Shown here: in pieces, positions 23,279 to 31,940 of the stretch
Position numbering within the stretch: the first letter of the stretch is position 1
How the letters are laid out: each line of letters begins with the position of its first letter
Assembly (NCBI GenBank): GCA_949293165.1
Contig: CASFCW010000019.1
Location: 1 to 54,879 of the forward strand
Source: an uncultured bacterium
GTDB lineage: Bacteria; Bacillota; Clostridia; Oscillospirales; Oscillospiraceae
Reading direction: 5' to 3'
Length of the DNA stretch: 54,879 nt
The notes under the pieces: generated by a model
The model's database searches: none
What the model was told of the DNA's origin: nothing
Seen by the model: the letters and a program-made list of their open reading frames with translations, nothing else
Program-made: the position numbers and the translations under genes

Positions 23279-24157
23279 TCAATCCTCCTGGGGGAACTCC
23301 AGTGTAAAGCGGCCCAGCTTGCCGCCCCGGTACTCGTCCAGCAGCACCCGGGCCATCCGCTCGGTGTCCACCTCACCCCCGGAAATCCGCATCCCCCGCT
23401 TATGGCCGCAGGCCTGGAGGAGCCGGTAGCCGTAGGCCACCTCGTTCTCCCCCTCCTCCGCCTGGGGCACGGGCTCCAGCTTATAGCTCCGGGTGAGGGT
23501 CTGGGGGTAGCGCTCCCCCAAAAATGCCATCAGATGGCAGCCCAGGGTCTCCACGTCCATGATGTCGTCCTTCACCGCGCCGGTAAAGGCCAGGCGCATT
23601 CCGGTGGCCGGGTCCTCAAACTTGGGCCACAGGATGCCGGGGGTGTCCAGCAGCTCCAGACCCCGATCCACGGTGACCCACTGCTTTCCCCGGGTGACTC
23701 CCGGCCTGTCCCCGGCCTTGGCGGATTTTTTCCTGGCGACCTTGTTGATAAAGGTGGACTTGCCCACGTTGGGCACCCCCACCACCATGGCCCGGACGGG
23801 GCGGCCCACCAGGCCCTTTTCCTGCCAGCGGGCGATCTGATCCTTCAACACCCCCTGGACCACCTGGGAAAACTGGCCGATGCCGGAGCCAGTTTTGGCG
23901 TCGGTCTCCAGCACAGACCACCCCTTCCCCCGGAACCAGGCGCCCCAGCGCTTGTTCCAGGCGGGGTCGGCCTGGTCCGCCCGGTTTAAAATTACCAGCC
24001 GGGGCTTGCCGGCGGTGATGGCGTCAATGTCCGGGTTGCGGCTGGAGACGGGGATACGGGCGTCGATGATCTCCACCACAATGTCCACCAGCTTCAAATC
24101 CGCCTCGATCTGCCGCCGGGTCTTGGTCATATGACCGGGGTACCATTGGATATTCAT
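23279..24157 (-). CDS. rbgA: Ribosome biogenesis GTPase RbgA/YlqF
   Basis: A 292-residue circularly permuted GTPase required for a late step of 50S assembly. The G4 motif (ILNRAD, about 57-62) precedes G1 (GVPNVGKSTF, about 125-134) and G3 (DTPGILWP), the permuted order of this family. The helical C-terminal domain follows. ATG at 24157 follows GGGGGAA. The gene is preceded by a terminator (24234-24264) that ends rplS and by a CCGGCCC-N8-GGGCCGG hairpin (24203-24224), so it is only loosely linked to rplS. Confidence 0.95.
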   Translation of the reverse strand: MNIQWYPGHMTKTRRQIEADLKLVDIVVEIIDARIPVSSRNPDIDAITAGKPRLVILNRADQADPAWNKRWGAWFRGKGWSVLETDAKTGSGIGQFSQVVQGVLKDQIARWQEKGLVGRPVRAMVVGVPNVGKSTFINKVARKKSAKAGDRPGVTRGKQWVTVDRGLELLDTPGILWPKFEDPATGMRLAFTGAVKDDIMDVETLGCHLMAFLGERYPQTLTRSYKLEPVPQAEEGENEVAYGYRLLQACGHKRGMRISGGEVDTERMARVLLDEYRGGKLGRFTLEFPQED

Positions 24158-24233
24158 AAAATTCCCCCATTCCGCCGCGCCTGCGGCATGATTTACAGCG
24201 CTCCGGCCCCCTTTACAGGGCCGGATTGATACA

Positions 24234-24264
24234 AAAAAGGAGCGGCTTGCCACCGCTCCTTTTT
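24234..24264 (-). terminator. Terminator after rplS
   Basis: A 12-bp perfect stem AAAAAGGAGCGG / CCGCTCCTTTTT (24234-24245 with 24253-24264), flanked by A and T tracts, 9 nt after the rplS stop. It separates rplS from rbgA-rnhB-yraN. Confidence 0.88.
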
Positions 24265-24272
24265 CGGATGGA

Positions 24273-24614
24273 TTACAGGGCCTCCTTGATCTTGGCAGCC
24301 TTGCCCACGCGGCCGCGCAGGTAGTACAGCTTGGCCCGGCGCACCTTACCATGGCGCACCAGCTCGATCTTCTCGATGGAGGGAGAATGCAGGGGGAACA
24401 CCTTCTCCACGCCCACGCCGTAGGAGACGCGGCGGACGGTGAAGGTCTCCTCGATGCCGCCGTGCTTCTTGGCGATCACAGTGCCCTCAAAGACCTGGAT
24501 ACGCTCACGGTTGCCTTCCTTGACCTTCAGGTGTACCCGAACGGTGTCGCCCACCGTGACGACGGGGGGCTCAGCCTTCAGATGCTTCTCAGAAAAAGCC
24601 TTCAACAAATCCAT
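24273..24614 (-). CDS. rplS: 50S ribosomal protein L19
   Basis: A 113-residue protein at the 30S-50S interface. The sequence is typical throughout: [25 protein letters not shown], then the basic [11 protein letters not shown] segment. AGGAGG lies 7 nt before ATG. The trmD-rimM-rpsP genes that usually precede rplS are absent; the upstream neighbour is a Nif3-like gene. It has its own promoter with a leader of about 95 nt that can fold into GC-rich hairpins and may autoregulate. Confidence 0.98.
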   Translation of the reverse strand: MDLLKAFSEKHLKAEPPVVTVGDTVRVHLKVKEGNRERIQVFEGTVIAKKHGGIEETFTVRRVSYGVGVEKVFPLHSPSIEKIELVRHGKVRRAKLYYLRGRVGKAAKIKEAL

Positions 24615-24715
24615 AACAATTTCCTCCTGTTTTATAGGCGTTCTTACCGGCCATGGCGCCCCGCGCCCCTGCGCGAAGCGGCCGCAGAGGACCACCCGTT
24701 ATCTCAGACCCGGAC

Positions 24716-24744
24716 ATTATACCACACCTTTTGGGGGAATGCAA
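24716..24744 (-). promoter_or_regulatory. Promoter of rplS
   Basis: TTGCAT (24739-24744), 17-bp spacer, TATAAT (24716-24721) on the minus strand. The leader of about 95 nt contains GCGGCCGC and GCGCAGGGGCGC stems. Confidence 0.85.
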
Positions 24745-24776
24745 GGAAATTTTTCATTTTCACCGGAATATCCCGG

Positions 24777-25574
24777 TCAAACGCAGAAATAGGCCTCCCG
24801 GTGCCGCCGGGACAGGCGCACCTCCACCTGGGGGAAGATTTTTTGCAGGTACTCCGCCAGGCTGGGGCACACCACCTGCTCTGTGGGGTAATGGCCGGCG
24901 TCCATCAGGGTGATGCCCTGGGCCTTGGCGGCGAGGAACTGGTCATACTTCACATCGGCGGTGACAAAGGTGTCGCAGCCCATGGCCAGGGCGTCGGGCA
25001 GCATGGAGCCGCAGGAGCCGCCCCCCACCGCCACCCGGGACACCGGGCGGCCGCTGTCCGCCACCCGCACACCGGCGGCCCCCAGCCGCTCCTTCACCCA
25101 GGCGGCGAATTCCCCGGCGGGGCAGCCGGGGTTGGGGGCGGTCCCCACCCGGCCGATGCCGTAGGCCCTCCCCTGCCCGTCCACCCCGTCCTGATGGAGC
25201 TGCTCCACCCCGGTCAGGCCCAGGGCCTGGGCCAGGCAGTCGTTGACGCCCCCCTGGGCGGCGTCCAGATTGGTGTGGGCGCACACCGCGCCGATCCCCC
25301 ACTCCGCCAGGCAAAGGAGCAGCGCTCCGGTGGGGTTCCCGTCGGTCAGGCCCTTCACCGGGTGAAAAATCACCGGGTGGTGGGCGACAATCAGCTCCGC
25401 GCCCAGGTCACGGGCCTCCTCCGCCACCTCCATGGTCACGTCCAGGGCCACCAGAACCCGGCTGACCGGCCGGTCCCCCCGGCCCACCAGGAAGCCGGCG
25501 TTGTCAAAGTCCATCTGGGTCTCAAAGGGGGCCCAGGCGTCCAGGGCCCGGTACACGTCCGCGATTACTGCCAT
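24777..25574 (-). CDS. Nif3-like dinuclear metal centre protein
   Basis: A 265-residue NIF3/YqfO/DUF34 family protein forming a toroidal oligomer with a dimetal site. Metal ligands are visible in IVAHHPVIF near 62-70, AHTNLD near 98-103, and MDAGHYPTE near 220-228. The family has been linked to GTP cyclohydrolase-like chemistry or cofactor repair but has no settled role. Its start overlaps the trmK stop by 10 nt, and the trmK-nif3 pair is a common Firmicutes unit. Confidence 0.92.
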   Translation of the reverse strand: MAVIADVYRALDAWAPFETQMDFDNAGFLVGRGDRPVSRVLVALDVTMEVAEEARDLGAELIVAHHPVIFHPVKGLTDGNPTGALLLCLAEWGIGAVCAHTNLDAAQGGVNDCLAQALGLTGVEQLHQDGVDGQGRAYGIGRVGTAPNPGCPAGEFAAWVKERLGAAGVRVADSGRPVSRVAVGGGSCGSMLPDALAMGCDTFVTADVKYDQFLAAKAQGITLMDAGHYPTEQVVCPSLAEYLQKIFPQVEVRLSRRHREAYFCV

Positions 25575-26266
25575 TTATCCCACTCCTCCTTCAATTCCGC
25601 CACCTGGCGCCGGATCTCCTCCAGCTCCCTGCGGCGCTGCTCCACCTGCTCCCCCTTGGCCAGGGCCATCCCTGCCAGGGCACGGTCCAGGCGGCTGAGC
25701 TGCCGGGCCAGGTACTCCCCCCGCAGCGGGTCCCGGCTCTGCCGGCCAGCCCAGCGTTCTCCGGGGGTGAGGGTCATCTCCCCCGGCCCTGCCGCCATCA
25801 CCACATACAGGCTGTCCCCCTCACGGGCCAGCCGTTCCGTCCGGATCTCCATGCCGTTGTCCTCCAGCCACCGGCGCAGCTCCGGCTGGGTGGACATGGG
25901 CTGGAGAATCAGCTCCACCCCTCTCGTCCTGACCCAGGGGGCGGCCTGGAGGATACCGGCGATGGTCTCCCCGCCCATCCCGGCGACGACCACCGCGTCC
26001 ACCTCCTCCGGGCTGATGCCGGACAGGCCGTCGCACAGCCGGAACTCCATCCGGCCGCCGCAGCCGTACTGCCGGGCGGTCTCCCTGGCCCGGGCCAGAG
26101 GCCCTTCCCGCAGGTCTGCGGCGATGGCGGAGGGAATCCGCCCCTCCAGCAGCAGCCAGGCAGGCAGGTAGGCGTGGTCGGTGCCGATGTCCGCCAGCCG
26201 CGCCCCATGGGGCACCAGCTCCGCGGCCAGGCGCAGGCGGGGGGTCAGTTCCACAGTCTTGTTCAT
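25565..26266 (-). CDS. trmK: tRNA (adenine(22)-N(1))-methyltransferase TrmK
   Basis: A 233-residue class I SAM methyltransferase that makes m1A22 in bacterial tRNAs. SAM motif I is ADIGTDHAYLP near 24-34; the VVVAGMGGETI segment near 85-95 and the LILQPMSTQPELR catalytic motif near 112-124 match the family. A C-terminal coiled-coil (about 175-233) clamps tRNA. ATG at 26266 follows GGGAGAGG. It is translationally coupled to the Nif3-like gene. Confidence 0.93.
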   Translation of the reverse strand: MNKTVELTPRLRLAAELVPHGARLADIGTDHAYLPAWLLLEGRIPSAIAADLREGPLARARETARQYGCGGRMEFRLCDGLSGISPEEVDAVVVAGMGGETIAGILQAAPWVRTRGVELILQPMSTQPELRRWLEDNGMEIRTERLAREGDSLYVVMAAGPGEMTLTPGERWAGRQSRDPLRGEYLARQLSRLDRALAGMALAKGEQVEQRRRELEEIRRQVAELKEEWDKWQ

Positions 26267-26281
26267 GGCCTCTCCCTTCCG

Positions 26282-26316
26282 AAAAAGAAGCGGGGCGGAC
26301 AGCCCGCCCCGCTTCT
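26282..26316 (-). terminator. Terminator after the DUF1858 gene
   Basis: A 13-bp stem (26286-26298 with 26304-26316) followed on the minus strand by TTTTTC. It lies between the DUF1858 gene and trmK. Confidence 0.85.
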
Positions 26317-26329
26317 CCATACCTTTTGT

Positions 26330-26530
26330 TTACTGCTTGGCGATGGCGTCGTTGATCTGAGCCAGCAGCTCGTCCACGTCCACCCCGTGCACCATGCAGG
26401 CCTGCTCCACGGTCTCACCCCGGGAAGCGGGGCAGCCCAAGCAGTGCATGCCGATGTTCATGAACAGGGGGGCAGTCTCGGGAGCGATGGTCAGAATATC
26501 ACCGATGATGGTGTCCTTGGTAATGGTCAT
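26330..26530 (-). CDS. DUF1858 domain protein (disulfide-type small protein)
   Basis: A 66-residue protein that is a single DUF1858 domain, often associated with hybrid-cluster proteins and other redox enzymes. The HCLGCPASRGETVEQAC segment gives a CxxC pair and a third Cys, the presumed redox motif. ATG at 26530 follows GGAGGAG; the longer open frame to 26596 crosses the promoter. It is monocistronic between its own promoter and terminator. A redox or metal-binding role is inferred from the family only. Confidence 0.88.
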   Translation of the reverse strand: MTITKDTIIGDILTIAPETAPLFMNIGMHCLGCPASRGETVEQACMVHGVDVDELLAQINDAIAKQ

Positions 26531-26564
26531 GTTGATCTCCTCCAGTTTCTTTTGGGATAGGGGT

Positions 26565-26593
26565 AGTATACCGCATTTTCCATCGGGTTTCAA
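26565..26593 (-). promoter_or_regulatory. Promoter of the DUF1858 gene
   Basis: TTGAAA (26588-26593), 17-bp spacer, TATACT (26565-26570) on the minus strand, 35 bp upstream of the start codon. Confidence 0.85.
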
Positions 26594-26615
26594 CACCCCT
26601 TTTCACAGGCATGGA

Positions 26616-26645
26616 AAAAGGCGCCCCGAAACCGGGACGCCTTTT
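26616..26645 (-). terminator. Terminator after the zinc-ribbon gene
   Basis: An AAAAGGCG / CGCCTTTT stem (26616-26623 with 26638-26645), continued inside by CCCG/CGGG, with T residues following on the minus strand. Confidence 0.75.
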
Positions 26646-26663
26646 GTCTGACTGAGCTTGTAA

Positions 26664-26942
26664 TCAGCCCTGCTCGCGCATCTTGGCGAAGCAGTCGCTG
26701 CAGTACACAGGACGGTCGGACTTGGGCTCGAAAGGCACACGGGCCTCCTTGCCGCAGGCAGCACAGGTAGCGGTGAAGAACTCACGGGGGCCGCGGGCGG
26801 CGTTCTTGCGGGCGTCACGGCAGGCCTTGCAGCGCTGAGGCTCGTTCTGGAAGCCCCGCTCAGCATAAAACTCCTGCTCACCGGCGGTAAAGGTGAACTC
26901 GTTGCCGCACTCTTTGCAAACCAGGATCTTGTCTTCGTACAT
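26664..26942 (-). CDS. Zinc-ribbon protein with two CxxC modules
   Basis: A 92-residue protein with four CxxC knuckles: CKECGNEF and CKACRDAR form the first probable zinc site, CAACGKEA and CSDCFAKM the second. This layout is a known Firmicutes/Clostridia zinc-binding family without established function; nucleic-acid binding is plausible. It lies 62 nt after the sigH stop with no terminator seen between, so read-through from sigH is possible. AGAGAGGG precedes the start codon. Confidence 0.9.
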   Translation of the reverse strand: MYEDKILVCKECGNEFTFTAGEQEFYAERGFQNEPQRCKACRDARKNAARGPREFFTATCAACGKEARVPFEPKSDRPVYCSDCFAKMREQG

Positions 26943-27004
26943 TGTGGTGTCCCTCTCTTTGACTTGTTGCCCGTCCGATCCGGCCGGGCTTGTAATATTT
27001 GCGA

Positions 27005-27643
27005 TCAGCTTCCGCTGATTCCGCCGGAAGAAATTTGCTTGGCCACCTTGCGCCGGATACGCTGGATGGCGTTATCCACCGCCTTGGGCGACCGCCCCAG
27101 CTGCCCGGCAATCTCTCCGCAGGACAGGCCGCTGAGGTATGGGGTGAGGATGTTTGCTTCGAACTCAGACAACTGGCCCTTCAGAGCGTCCAGACGCTCT
27201 CTCAGTTCCTCCCTGCCAATGATGACATCTTCTGGGCTCTCTTCGCTGGAAAACAGATATGCGTTGGTTCCGTCAAAAAGAGGGGGTTCGAATGAGACGC
27301 TGTGGTTCAAAGGGGAATGCTTGTCGCCCAAAGCCGCCCGGACGGCGCTGTACAACCGGCTGCGGATGCAAATCTCCGCGTAGGTCCGGAAGGACGCTTC
27401 CCTTCCCGGATCATAGGTGCGTACCGCGTGGAGCAGGCCCAGCATGCCCTCCTGAAAGAGGTCCTCGCTGTCCCCCCCTGCCAAAAAGAGGGGGCGGGCA
27501 CAGGCACGAACCAGACGGCCGTACCGGCCCACCAGCGCCTCCTCCGCCTGGGAGTCGCCCCCCGAGGCCAGGCGGCAAAGCTCCCAATCCTGGAGGGACT
27601 GGAAATTTTGCCCAAGGCTCTGTTTGATCTGGTCACGATCCAT
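27005..27643 (-). CDS. sigH: RNA polymerase sporulation sigma factor SigH
   Basis: A 212-residue sigma-70 factor without region 1, closest in pattern to Spo0H/SigH. Region 2 holds EDLFQEGMLGLLHAVRTYDP, followed by AEICIRSRLYSAVR and KHSPLNHSVSFEPPLFDG; the KH-PLN-S motif is typical of SigH. Region 4 reads LSCGEIAGQLGRSPKAVDNAIQRI. SigH drives early sporulation and transition-state genes. The start is unusual: the only in-frame ATGs (27646 and 27643) overlap the -10 of a perfect promoter and have no ribosome site, so the true N-terminus may differ. Confidence 0.88.
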   Translation of the reverse strand: MDRDQIKQSLGQNFQSLQDWELCRLASGGDSQAEEALVGRYGRLVRACARPLFLAGGDSEDLFQEGMLGLLHAVRTYDPGREASFRTYAEICIRSRLYSAVRAALGDKHSPLNHSVSFEPPLFDGTNAYLFSSEESPEDVIIGREELRERLDALKGQLSEFEANILTPYLSGLSCGEIAGQLGRSPKAVDNAIQRIRRKVAKQISSGGISGS

Positions 27644-27670
27644 CATAAACAAATTGACTGGTTTTGTCAA
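27642..27670 (-). promoter_or_regulatory. Consensus promoter overlapping the sigH start
   Basis: TTGACA (27665-27670), 17-bp spacer, TATGAT (27642-27647) on the minus strand. The -10 contains the proposed start codon, so a transcript from here would begin about 8 nt inside the assumed coding region. Confidence 0.65.
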
Positions 27671-27726
27671 GGGGAAGCGGGAATTTTTTCGTGAAATATC
27701 CCATACTCGCTGCCTTCTTCCCCCGC

Positions 27727-29094
27727 TCACCCCTGTACCAAACTGGGAATTTGTTGGGCCAGACGCTGAGCGGTGTCCTGGGCGACGTCGTGGGTTTCCG
27801 CCTCTACCATCACCCGCATCAGGGCTTCCGTGCCGGAGGGGCGCACCAGAATCCGGCCCTTGCCGTCCAAGGCGGCCTCCTCCTCCTTCACCGCGTCCCA
27901 CAGCTTCTGGCTGGCCATAACCGCCTTCTTCACGTCGTTGTCCTTCACAGGCACGTTGATCAGCACCTGGGGATACCGCTGGCAGACGCCGAAAACCTCA
28001 GAAGCCTTCTTGCCGCTCTCCTTCAGCAGCGCCAGCATCTTCAGGGCGGTGAGCTGGCCGTCGCCGGTGGTGGAGTGCTCCAGGAAGATCATGTGGCCGG
28101 ACTGCTCCCCGCCGATGGCGTAGCCCTTCTCCACCATGCGCTCCAGCACGTTCCGGTCGCCCACGTCGGTGCACTCCAGCTGCAGCCCATGCTCCCGGGC
28201 AAAGATATGCAGGCCCAGGTTGGACATGACGGTGGCCACAATGGCGTCCCCGGGCAGCTTGCCCTTCTCCCTCAAATCCATGCCGCAGGCGGCCATGATC
28301 TGGTCGCCGTCGATGAGGCTGCCCTTCTCGTCCACCGCCAGGCAGCGGTCGGCGTCCCCGTCGAAGGCGATGCCGATGTCGTAGCCGCCGGCCTTGACCA
28401 TGGCGGCCAGGCCCTCCACGTGGGTGGAGCCGCACTTGTCGTTGATATTCACGCCGTCAGGGTCGGCGTTAATCACGTCGGTACGCAGCTTGGAAAACCG
28501 GTCAAACAGCCTGGCGGCGGTGGTGGAGGCGGCGCCGTTGGCGCAGTCCACCAGAATCCGCAGCCCACCCAGGGTGGAGTCAATGGTGGACTCCAGGTGG
28601 TCGATGTAGTCCTCAGAGGCCTTGGGGGCGATGTAGCTGGCCTTGCCGATCTCCCCATGGGTCTTACGGGGCACGTTGTTGTGGCCGAAGAGGACGATGT
28701 CCTCAATCTTCTCCTCCAGCTCGTCGGACAGCTTGAAGCCCTGGCCGTTGAAAATCTTGATGCCGTTGTGCTCAAAGGGGTTGTGGCTGGCGGAGATGAC
28801 GATGCCGGCGTCCGCCCCCTGGTCCACCGTCACCCAGGCCACGCCGGGGGTGGGCAGGGTGCCCAGATCCAGCACGTCGGCCCCGGCGGTGCACAGCCCG
28901 GCGATGAGGGAGCCCTTCAGCAGGTCGCCGGAGATCCGGGTGTCCTTGCCGATGGTCACCAGGGGCTTCTCCCCGTCCTTCTTGTTTTTGGCCAGCACCG
29001 TGGCGGCGGCCAAGCCCACCTTATACGCCAGATCGGCGTCCAGACCGGCGTTGACCACGCCGCGGATTCCGTCTGTCCCAAACAGTTTTCCCAT
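27727..29094 (-). CDS. glmM: Phosphoglucosamine mutase
   Basis: A 455-residue enzyme that interconverts glucosamine 6- and 1-phosphate for UDP-GlcNAc and peptidoglycan. The phosphoserine is Ser103 in ISASHNP; the metal loop is FDGDADR near 245-251; GGEQSGH and the C-terminal RPSGTE phosphate loop are present. It starts 5 nt after the SdpI-family gene and is the last gene of the ruvC-to-glmM cluster. Confidence 0.97.
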   Translation of the reverse strand: MGKLFGTDGIRGVVNAGLDADLAYKVGLAAATVLAKNKKDGEKPLVTIGKDTRISGDLLKGSLIAGLCTAGADVLDLGTLPTPGVAWVTVDQGADAGIVISASHNPFEHNGIKIFNGQGFKLSDELEEKIEDIVLFGHNNVPRKTHGEIGKASYIAPKASEDYIDHLESTIDSTLGGLRILVDCANGAASTTAARLFDRFSKLRTDVINADPDGVNINDKCGSTHVEGLAAMVKAGGYDIGIAFDGDADRCLAVDEKGSLIDGDQIMAACGMDLREKGKLPGDAIVATVMSNLGLHIFAREHGLQLECTDVGDRNVLERMVEKGYAIGGEQSGHMIFLEHSTTGDGQLTALKMLALLKESGKKASEVFGVCQRYPQVLINVPVKDNDVKKAVMASQKLWDAVKEEEAALDGKGRILVRPSGTEALMRVMVEAETHDVAQDTAQRLAQQIPSLVQG

Positions 29095-29099
29095 TCCAA

Positions 29100-29477
29100 T
29101 TACCTCTCTTTTCCTTCACGGTCAAATTTCTTTCTCAGGCCCCGCTCCACCAGGGGCAGGGTAAAAAGGATCGCCACCACCTGCACGGCGGTGACCACGG
29201 CACACCAGGTACCCACCGTCCCTGCCGCCCGGTTCAGCACAGCCGCCATGGCCAGCAGGCTGACAGGCAGCAGCACCGCGCCAGTCCGCAGCCAGATCCT
29301 CCCGCACAGGCGGTGGGCGTAGTCCCAGGTCTGCTGATTTTTCATGGACATGCTGGTGCGGTAGCCGTACAGGCTGTTGATGCTCTTGGGCGGTTTCGTC
29401 TGAAACCTCCATCCGAAAAAAAGCATAACGCAGGGGATAAGCAGGGTGCATGCGGCGCAGTAGACCCAAAAACCCAT
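29100..29477 (-). CDS. SdpI-family integral membrane protein
   Basis: A 125-residue membrane protein with an N-terminal helix (about 3-22), a cytoplasmic loop with NSLYGYRTSMSMKNQQTWDYAH, and two further helices (about 65-108). The YGYRT...SxxN...W..A pattern is the SdpI/YhfL signature; SdpI itself is the immunity protein for the SdpC toxin in Bacillus. No toxin gene is adjacent, so immunity is not implied here. It sits between ruvB and glmM with short gaps. Confidence 0.85.
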   Translation of the reverse strand: MGFWVYCAACTLLIPCVMLFFGWRFQTKPPKSINSLYGYRTSMSMKNQQTWDYAHRLCGRIWLRTGAVLLPVSLLAMAAVLNRAAGTVGTWCAVVTAVQVVAILFTLPLVERGLRKKFDREGKER

Positions 29478-29494
29478 GGTCTCTCCCCTCCCCT

Positions 29495-30562
29495 TTAAAA
29501 TGTGAGCTGATCCAGGCCGCCCTCTCCCCCGGGCACAGGCAGGCCCAGGTGCTGATAGGCTTTGGGGGTGACGCACCGGCCCCGGGGGGTGCGGGTAAGG
29601 AAGCCCAGCTGCATGAGATATGGCTCATACACGTCCTCCAGGGTCACCGCCTCCTCATTGATGGTGGCGGCCAGGGTCTCCAGCCCCACCGGGCCGCCCC
29701 GGTAGTTTTCCATAATGGAGCGGAGCATCCGGTGGTCAATGGCGTCCAGGCCCAGGTCGTCAATTTCCAGGGCGGTAAGGGCCTGGTCGGCCACCGACTT
29801 GGTGATGACGCCCCCGGCCTTCACCTGGGCAAAGTCCCGCACCCGCCGGAGCATCCGGTTGGCAATGCGGGGCGTGCCCCGGCTGCGCCGGGCGATCTCC
29901 ATGGCCCCCTCCGCCTCAATGGGCACATCCAAAATCCCCGCGGACCGGGTAACAATGCGGCTGAGCTCCTCCGGGGTATACAGCTCCAGCCGGAGGGTGA
30001 CGCCGAACCGGTCCCGCAGAGGGGCGGACAGCTGGCCCGCCCGGGTGGTGGCCCCAATCAGGGTGAATTTGGGCAGATCCAGACGGATGGAGTTGGCCGA
30101 GGGGCCCTTGCCGATGATGATATCAATGGCAAAGTCCTCCATAGCCGGGTACAGCACCTCCTCCACCGCCCGATTCAGCCGGTGGATCTCATCCACAAAG
30201 AGGATGTCGTTTTCATTCAGGTTGGTCAGCAGGGCCGCCAGGTCCCCCGGCTTCTCAATGGCGGGGCCGGAGGTCACCCGGACGTTCACCCCCATCTCGT
30301 TGGCGATAATGCCGCTGAGGGTGGTTTTGCCCAGGCCCGGAGGGCCGTGGAGCAGCACATGATCCAGGGGCTCACGGCGCATTTTGGCCGCCTGGATAAA
30401 AATTTCCAGGTTGCCCTTGGCCTTCTCCTGGCCGATATACTCCCGCAGGGTCTGGGGCCGCAGGGAGCCCTCCCCCTCGTCCTCCCGGGTCAGGGAGGTG
30501 GTTACCAGGGGTTCTTCAAAGGACTCCGCATCAAATTCTGGATTGGAAAAATCAATTGCCAT
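29495..30562 (-). CDS. ruvB: Holliday junction branch-migration helicase RuvB
   Basis: A 355-residue AAA+ motor that works with RuvA and RuvC to move and resolve Holliday junctions. Walker [11 protein letters not shown] near 72-81, Walker [10 protein letters not shown], and sensor/winged-helix regions with [13 protein letters not shown] are intact. Length is typical. It is separated from ruvA by two small genes, whereas in most bacteria ruvA and ruvB are adjacent. Confidence 0.97.
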   Translation of the reverse strand: MAIDFSNPEFDAESFEEPLVTTSLTREDEGEGSLRPQTLREYIGQEKAKGNLEIFIQAAKMRREPLDHVLLHGPPGLGKTTLSGIIANEMGVNVRVTSGPAIEKPGDLAALLTNLNENDILFVDEIHRLNRAVEEVLYPAMEDFAIDIIIGKGPSANSIRLDLPKFTLIGATTRAGQLSAPLRDRFGVTLRLELYTPEELSRIVTRSAGILDVPIEAEGAMEIARRSRGTPRIANRMLRRVRDFAQVKAGGVITKSVADQALTALEIDDLGLDAIDHRMLRSIMENYRGGPVGLETLAATINEEAVTLEDVYEPYLMQLGFLTRTPRGRCVTPKAYQHLGLPVPGGEGGLDQLTF

Positions 30563-30600
30563 GGGTTCACATCCTGTTATTTCTTGGGAAATATTTCCTG

Positions 30601-30933
30601 TTAAAGGCGTTCCGCCAGTTCCCGGAGGGTGTCTAAGAAGGTCTCCTCCCCAAAGGTGTTGAGCTTGAAGAACACGGCCTGGCTGCCGCCGGCGGTGATG
30701 GCGGACAGGAACAGGTCCTCCCCATCCCCCACCAGGGTCACCGTCATGGACACCCGGTTGCCGCCGCCGAAGCTGTATCGCTCATACACCCGGACGCAGC
30801 AGCGCACCCCGGCAAACTGGACGTAGCTCTCGTCCTCATAGCTGGCAGACATGCTGGCCCGCAAAATGCCGTCGTGAAGGTAGTTCAGCACCTCGTCAAA
30901 GTCGCCGGTGAGTCTGGTCTCATACTTGGCCAT
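30601..30933 (-). CDS. Small conserved protein (DUF6054-like) of unknown function
   Basis: A 110-residue soluble protein with alternating strands: [32 protein letters not shown] in the middle and a C-terminal [17 protein letters not shown] helix. It resembles a small Firmicutes family annotated DUF6054; this assignment is from memory of pattern and not certain. GGGGGAG precedes the ATG. It lies between the DUF3784 gene and ruvB in the recombination cluster. Confidence 0.7.
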   Translation of the reverse strand: MAKYETRLTGDFDEVLNYLHDGILRASMSASYEDESYVQFAGVRCCVRVYERYSFGGGNRVSMTVTLVGDGEDLFLSAITAGGSQAVFFKLNTFGEETFLDTLRELAERL

Positions 30934-30944
30934 GGCAGCTCCCC

Positions 30945-31264
30945 CTATCTTTTTTTCAGAAAGCGGCGTCCGGTGTTCATGTAAACCACTCCGCCGACGC
31001 ACACTGTCAGAAACAGCCCAAGGCCCAGCCACAGCAGCCACATCCAATCCAGCAGGGCGCTCAGCGCCACGGGAACCCAGGTTCCCGCCAGGGCAAACAT
31101 CAGCTTGCCCATGAAGCGGCAAAGAGTCTTTTCGTCATACCTGGCCTTCTCCGCTTTGGATGCCGTGTTGTATCCCGCGATGAGGAAGGCCCCCTTCCCC
31201 TGGGAAAAAAACATCCCAGGAGCAAGAACACCAGCAGCATACCGCAGTGAATGGCCAGCAGCAT
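30945..31264 (-). pseudogene. DUF3784 membrane protein, frameshifted at a T7 run
   Basis: ATG at 31264, after AAGGTGAG, opens MLLAIHCGMLLVFLLLGCFF, the expected N-terminal helix of DUF3784. At a run of seven T (31205-31211, A on the plus strand) the frame is lost; adding one T restores SQGKGAFLIAGYNTASKAEKARYDEK and the two C-terminal helices to 30945. The restored protein is about 106 residues, normal for the family. It could be a sequencing or assembly error, a real mutation, or slippage-dependent expression. The family function is unknown. It lies 33 nt downstream of ruvA. Confidence 0.8.
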
Positions 31265-31297
31265 CGCGCTCACCTTCCTCTGTCCGGAAATTGTGTC

Positions 31298-31906
31298 TTA
31301 CGACTTCATCATTTTCTTCAATGCCTGCTTGATGATCTCCTCCAGGGTCAGGCTGTCCAATTCGATGCCCTTCAGCGCGATGTTGATCTCCCCCTGGGAG
31401 TAGCCCAGCACCGCCAGGGCGGCAGATGCCTCAGACAGCTTATTCTCCGGGATGACGGTGATGCCGCTGCCGCCGTAGCTCTCCCCGCCCACGGACAAGG
31501 TCTGGCCCTTGGCCAGCTTATCCTTCAGCTCCAAAATTACCCGCTGGGCAATCTTCTTGCCCACCCCCTGGGCGCAGGTGAGGGCCTTTTCGTCCCCGGT
31601 GATGATGCTCAGGGCCAGGTTGGCCGGGGTGCTGGCCGACAGGATGGACAGGGCGGCCTTGGGGCCTACGCCGGAGACGGAGATGAGCTGCTGGAACAGG
31701 TTCAGCTCCTCCTGGGTGGCGAAGCCGTACAGCTCCATGGCGTCCTCCCGGACGTTCAGATGTGTAAAGAGTTTTCCCTTGTCACCCTGCTTCAGGGCGG
31801 AGAGGGTATAGCTGGTGGTGCGGCAGGCGTAGCCTACCCCGCCGCAGTCTATCACCGCAAGATAGGGCTCAATGTGGGCCACGGTACCGCTGAGATAATA
31901 AAACAT
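31298..31906 (-). CDS. ruvA: Holliday junction DNA helicase subunit RuvA
   Basis: A 202-residue protein that binds four-way junctions and loads RuvB. The N-terminal OB domain (MFYYLSGTVAHIE...), the tandem helix-hairpin-helix motifs (LISVSGVGPKAALSIL near 74-89 and AQGVGKKIAQRVILEL near 110-125) and the C-terminal RuvB-binding helices (about 155-200) are complete. Confidence 0.97.
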   Translation of the reverse strand: MFYYLSGTVAHIEPYLAVIDCGGVGYACRTTSYTLSALKQGDKGKLFTHLNVREDAMELYGFATQEELNLFQQLISVSGVGPKAALSILSASTPANLALSIITGDEKALTCAQGVGKKIAQRVILELKDKLAKGQTLSVGGESYGGSGITVIPENKLSEASAALAVLGYSQGEINIALKGIELDSLTLEEIIKQALKKMMKS

Positions 31907-31940
31907 GGTCTCCTCCGTCAGCCGCCCTGCCGGGCGGACA

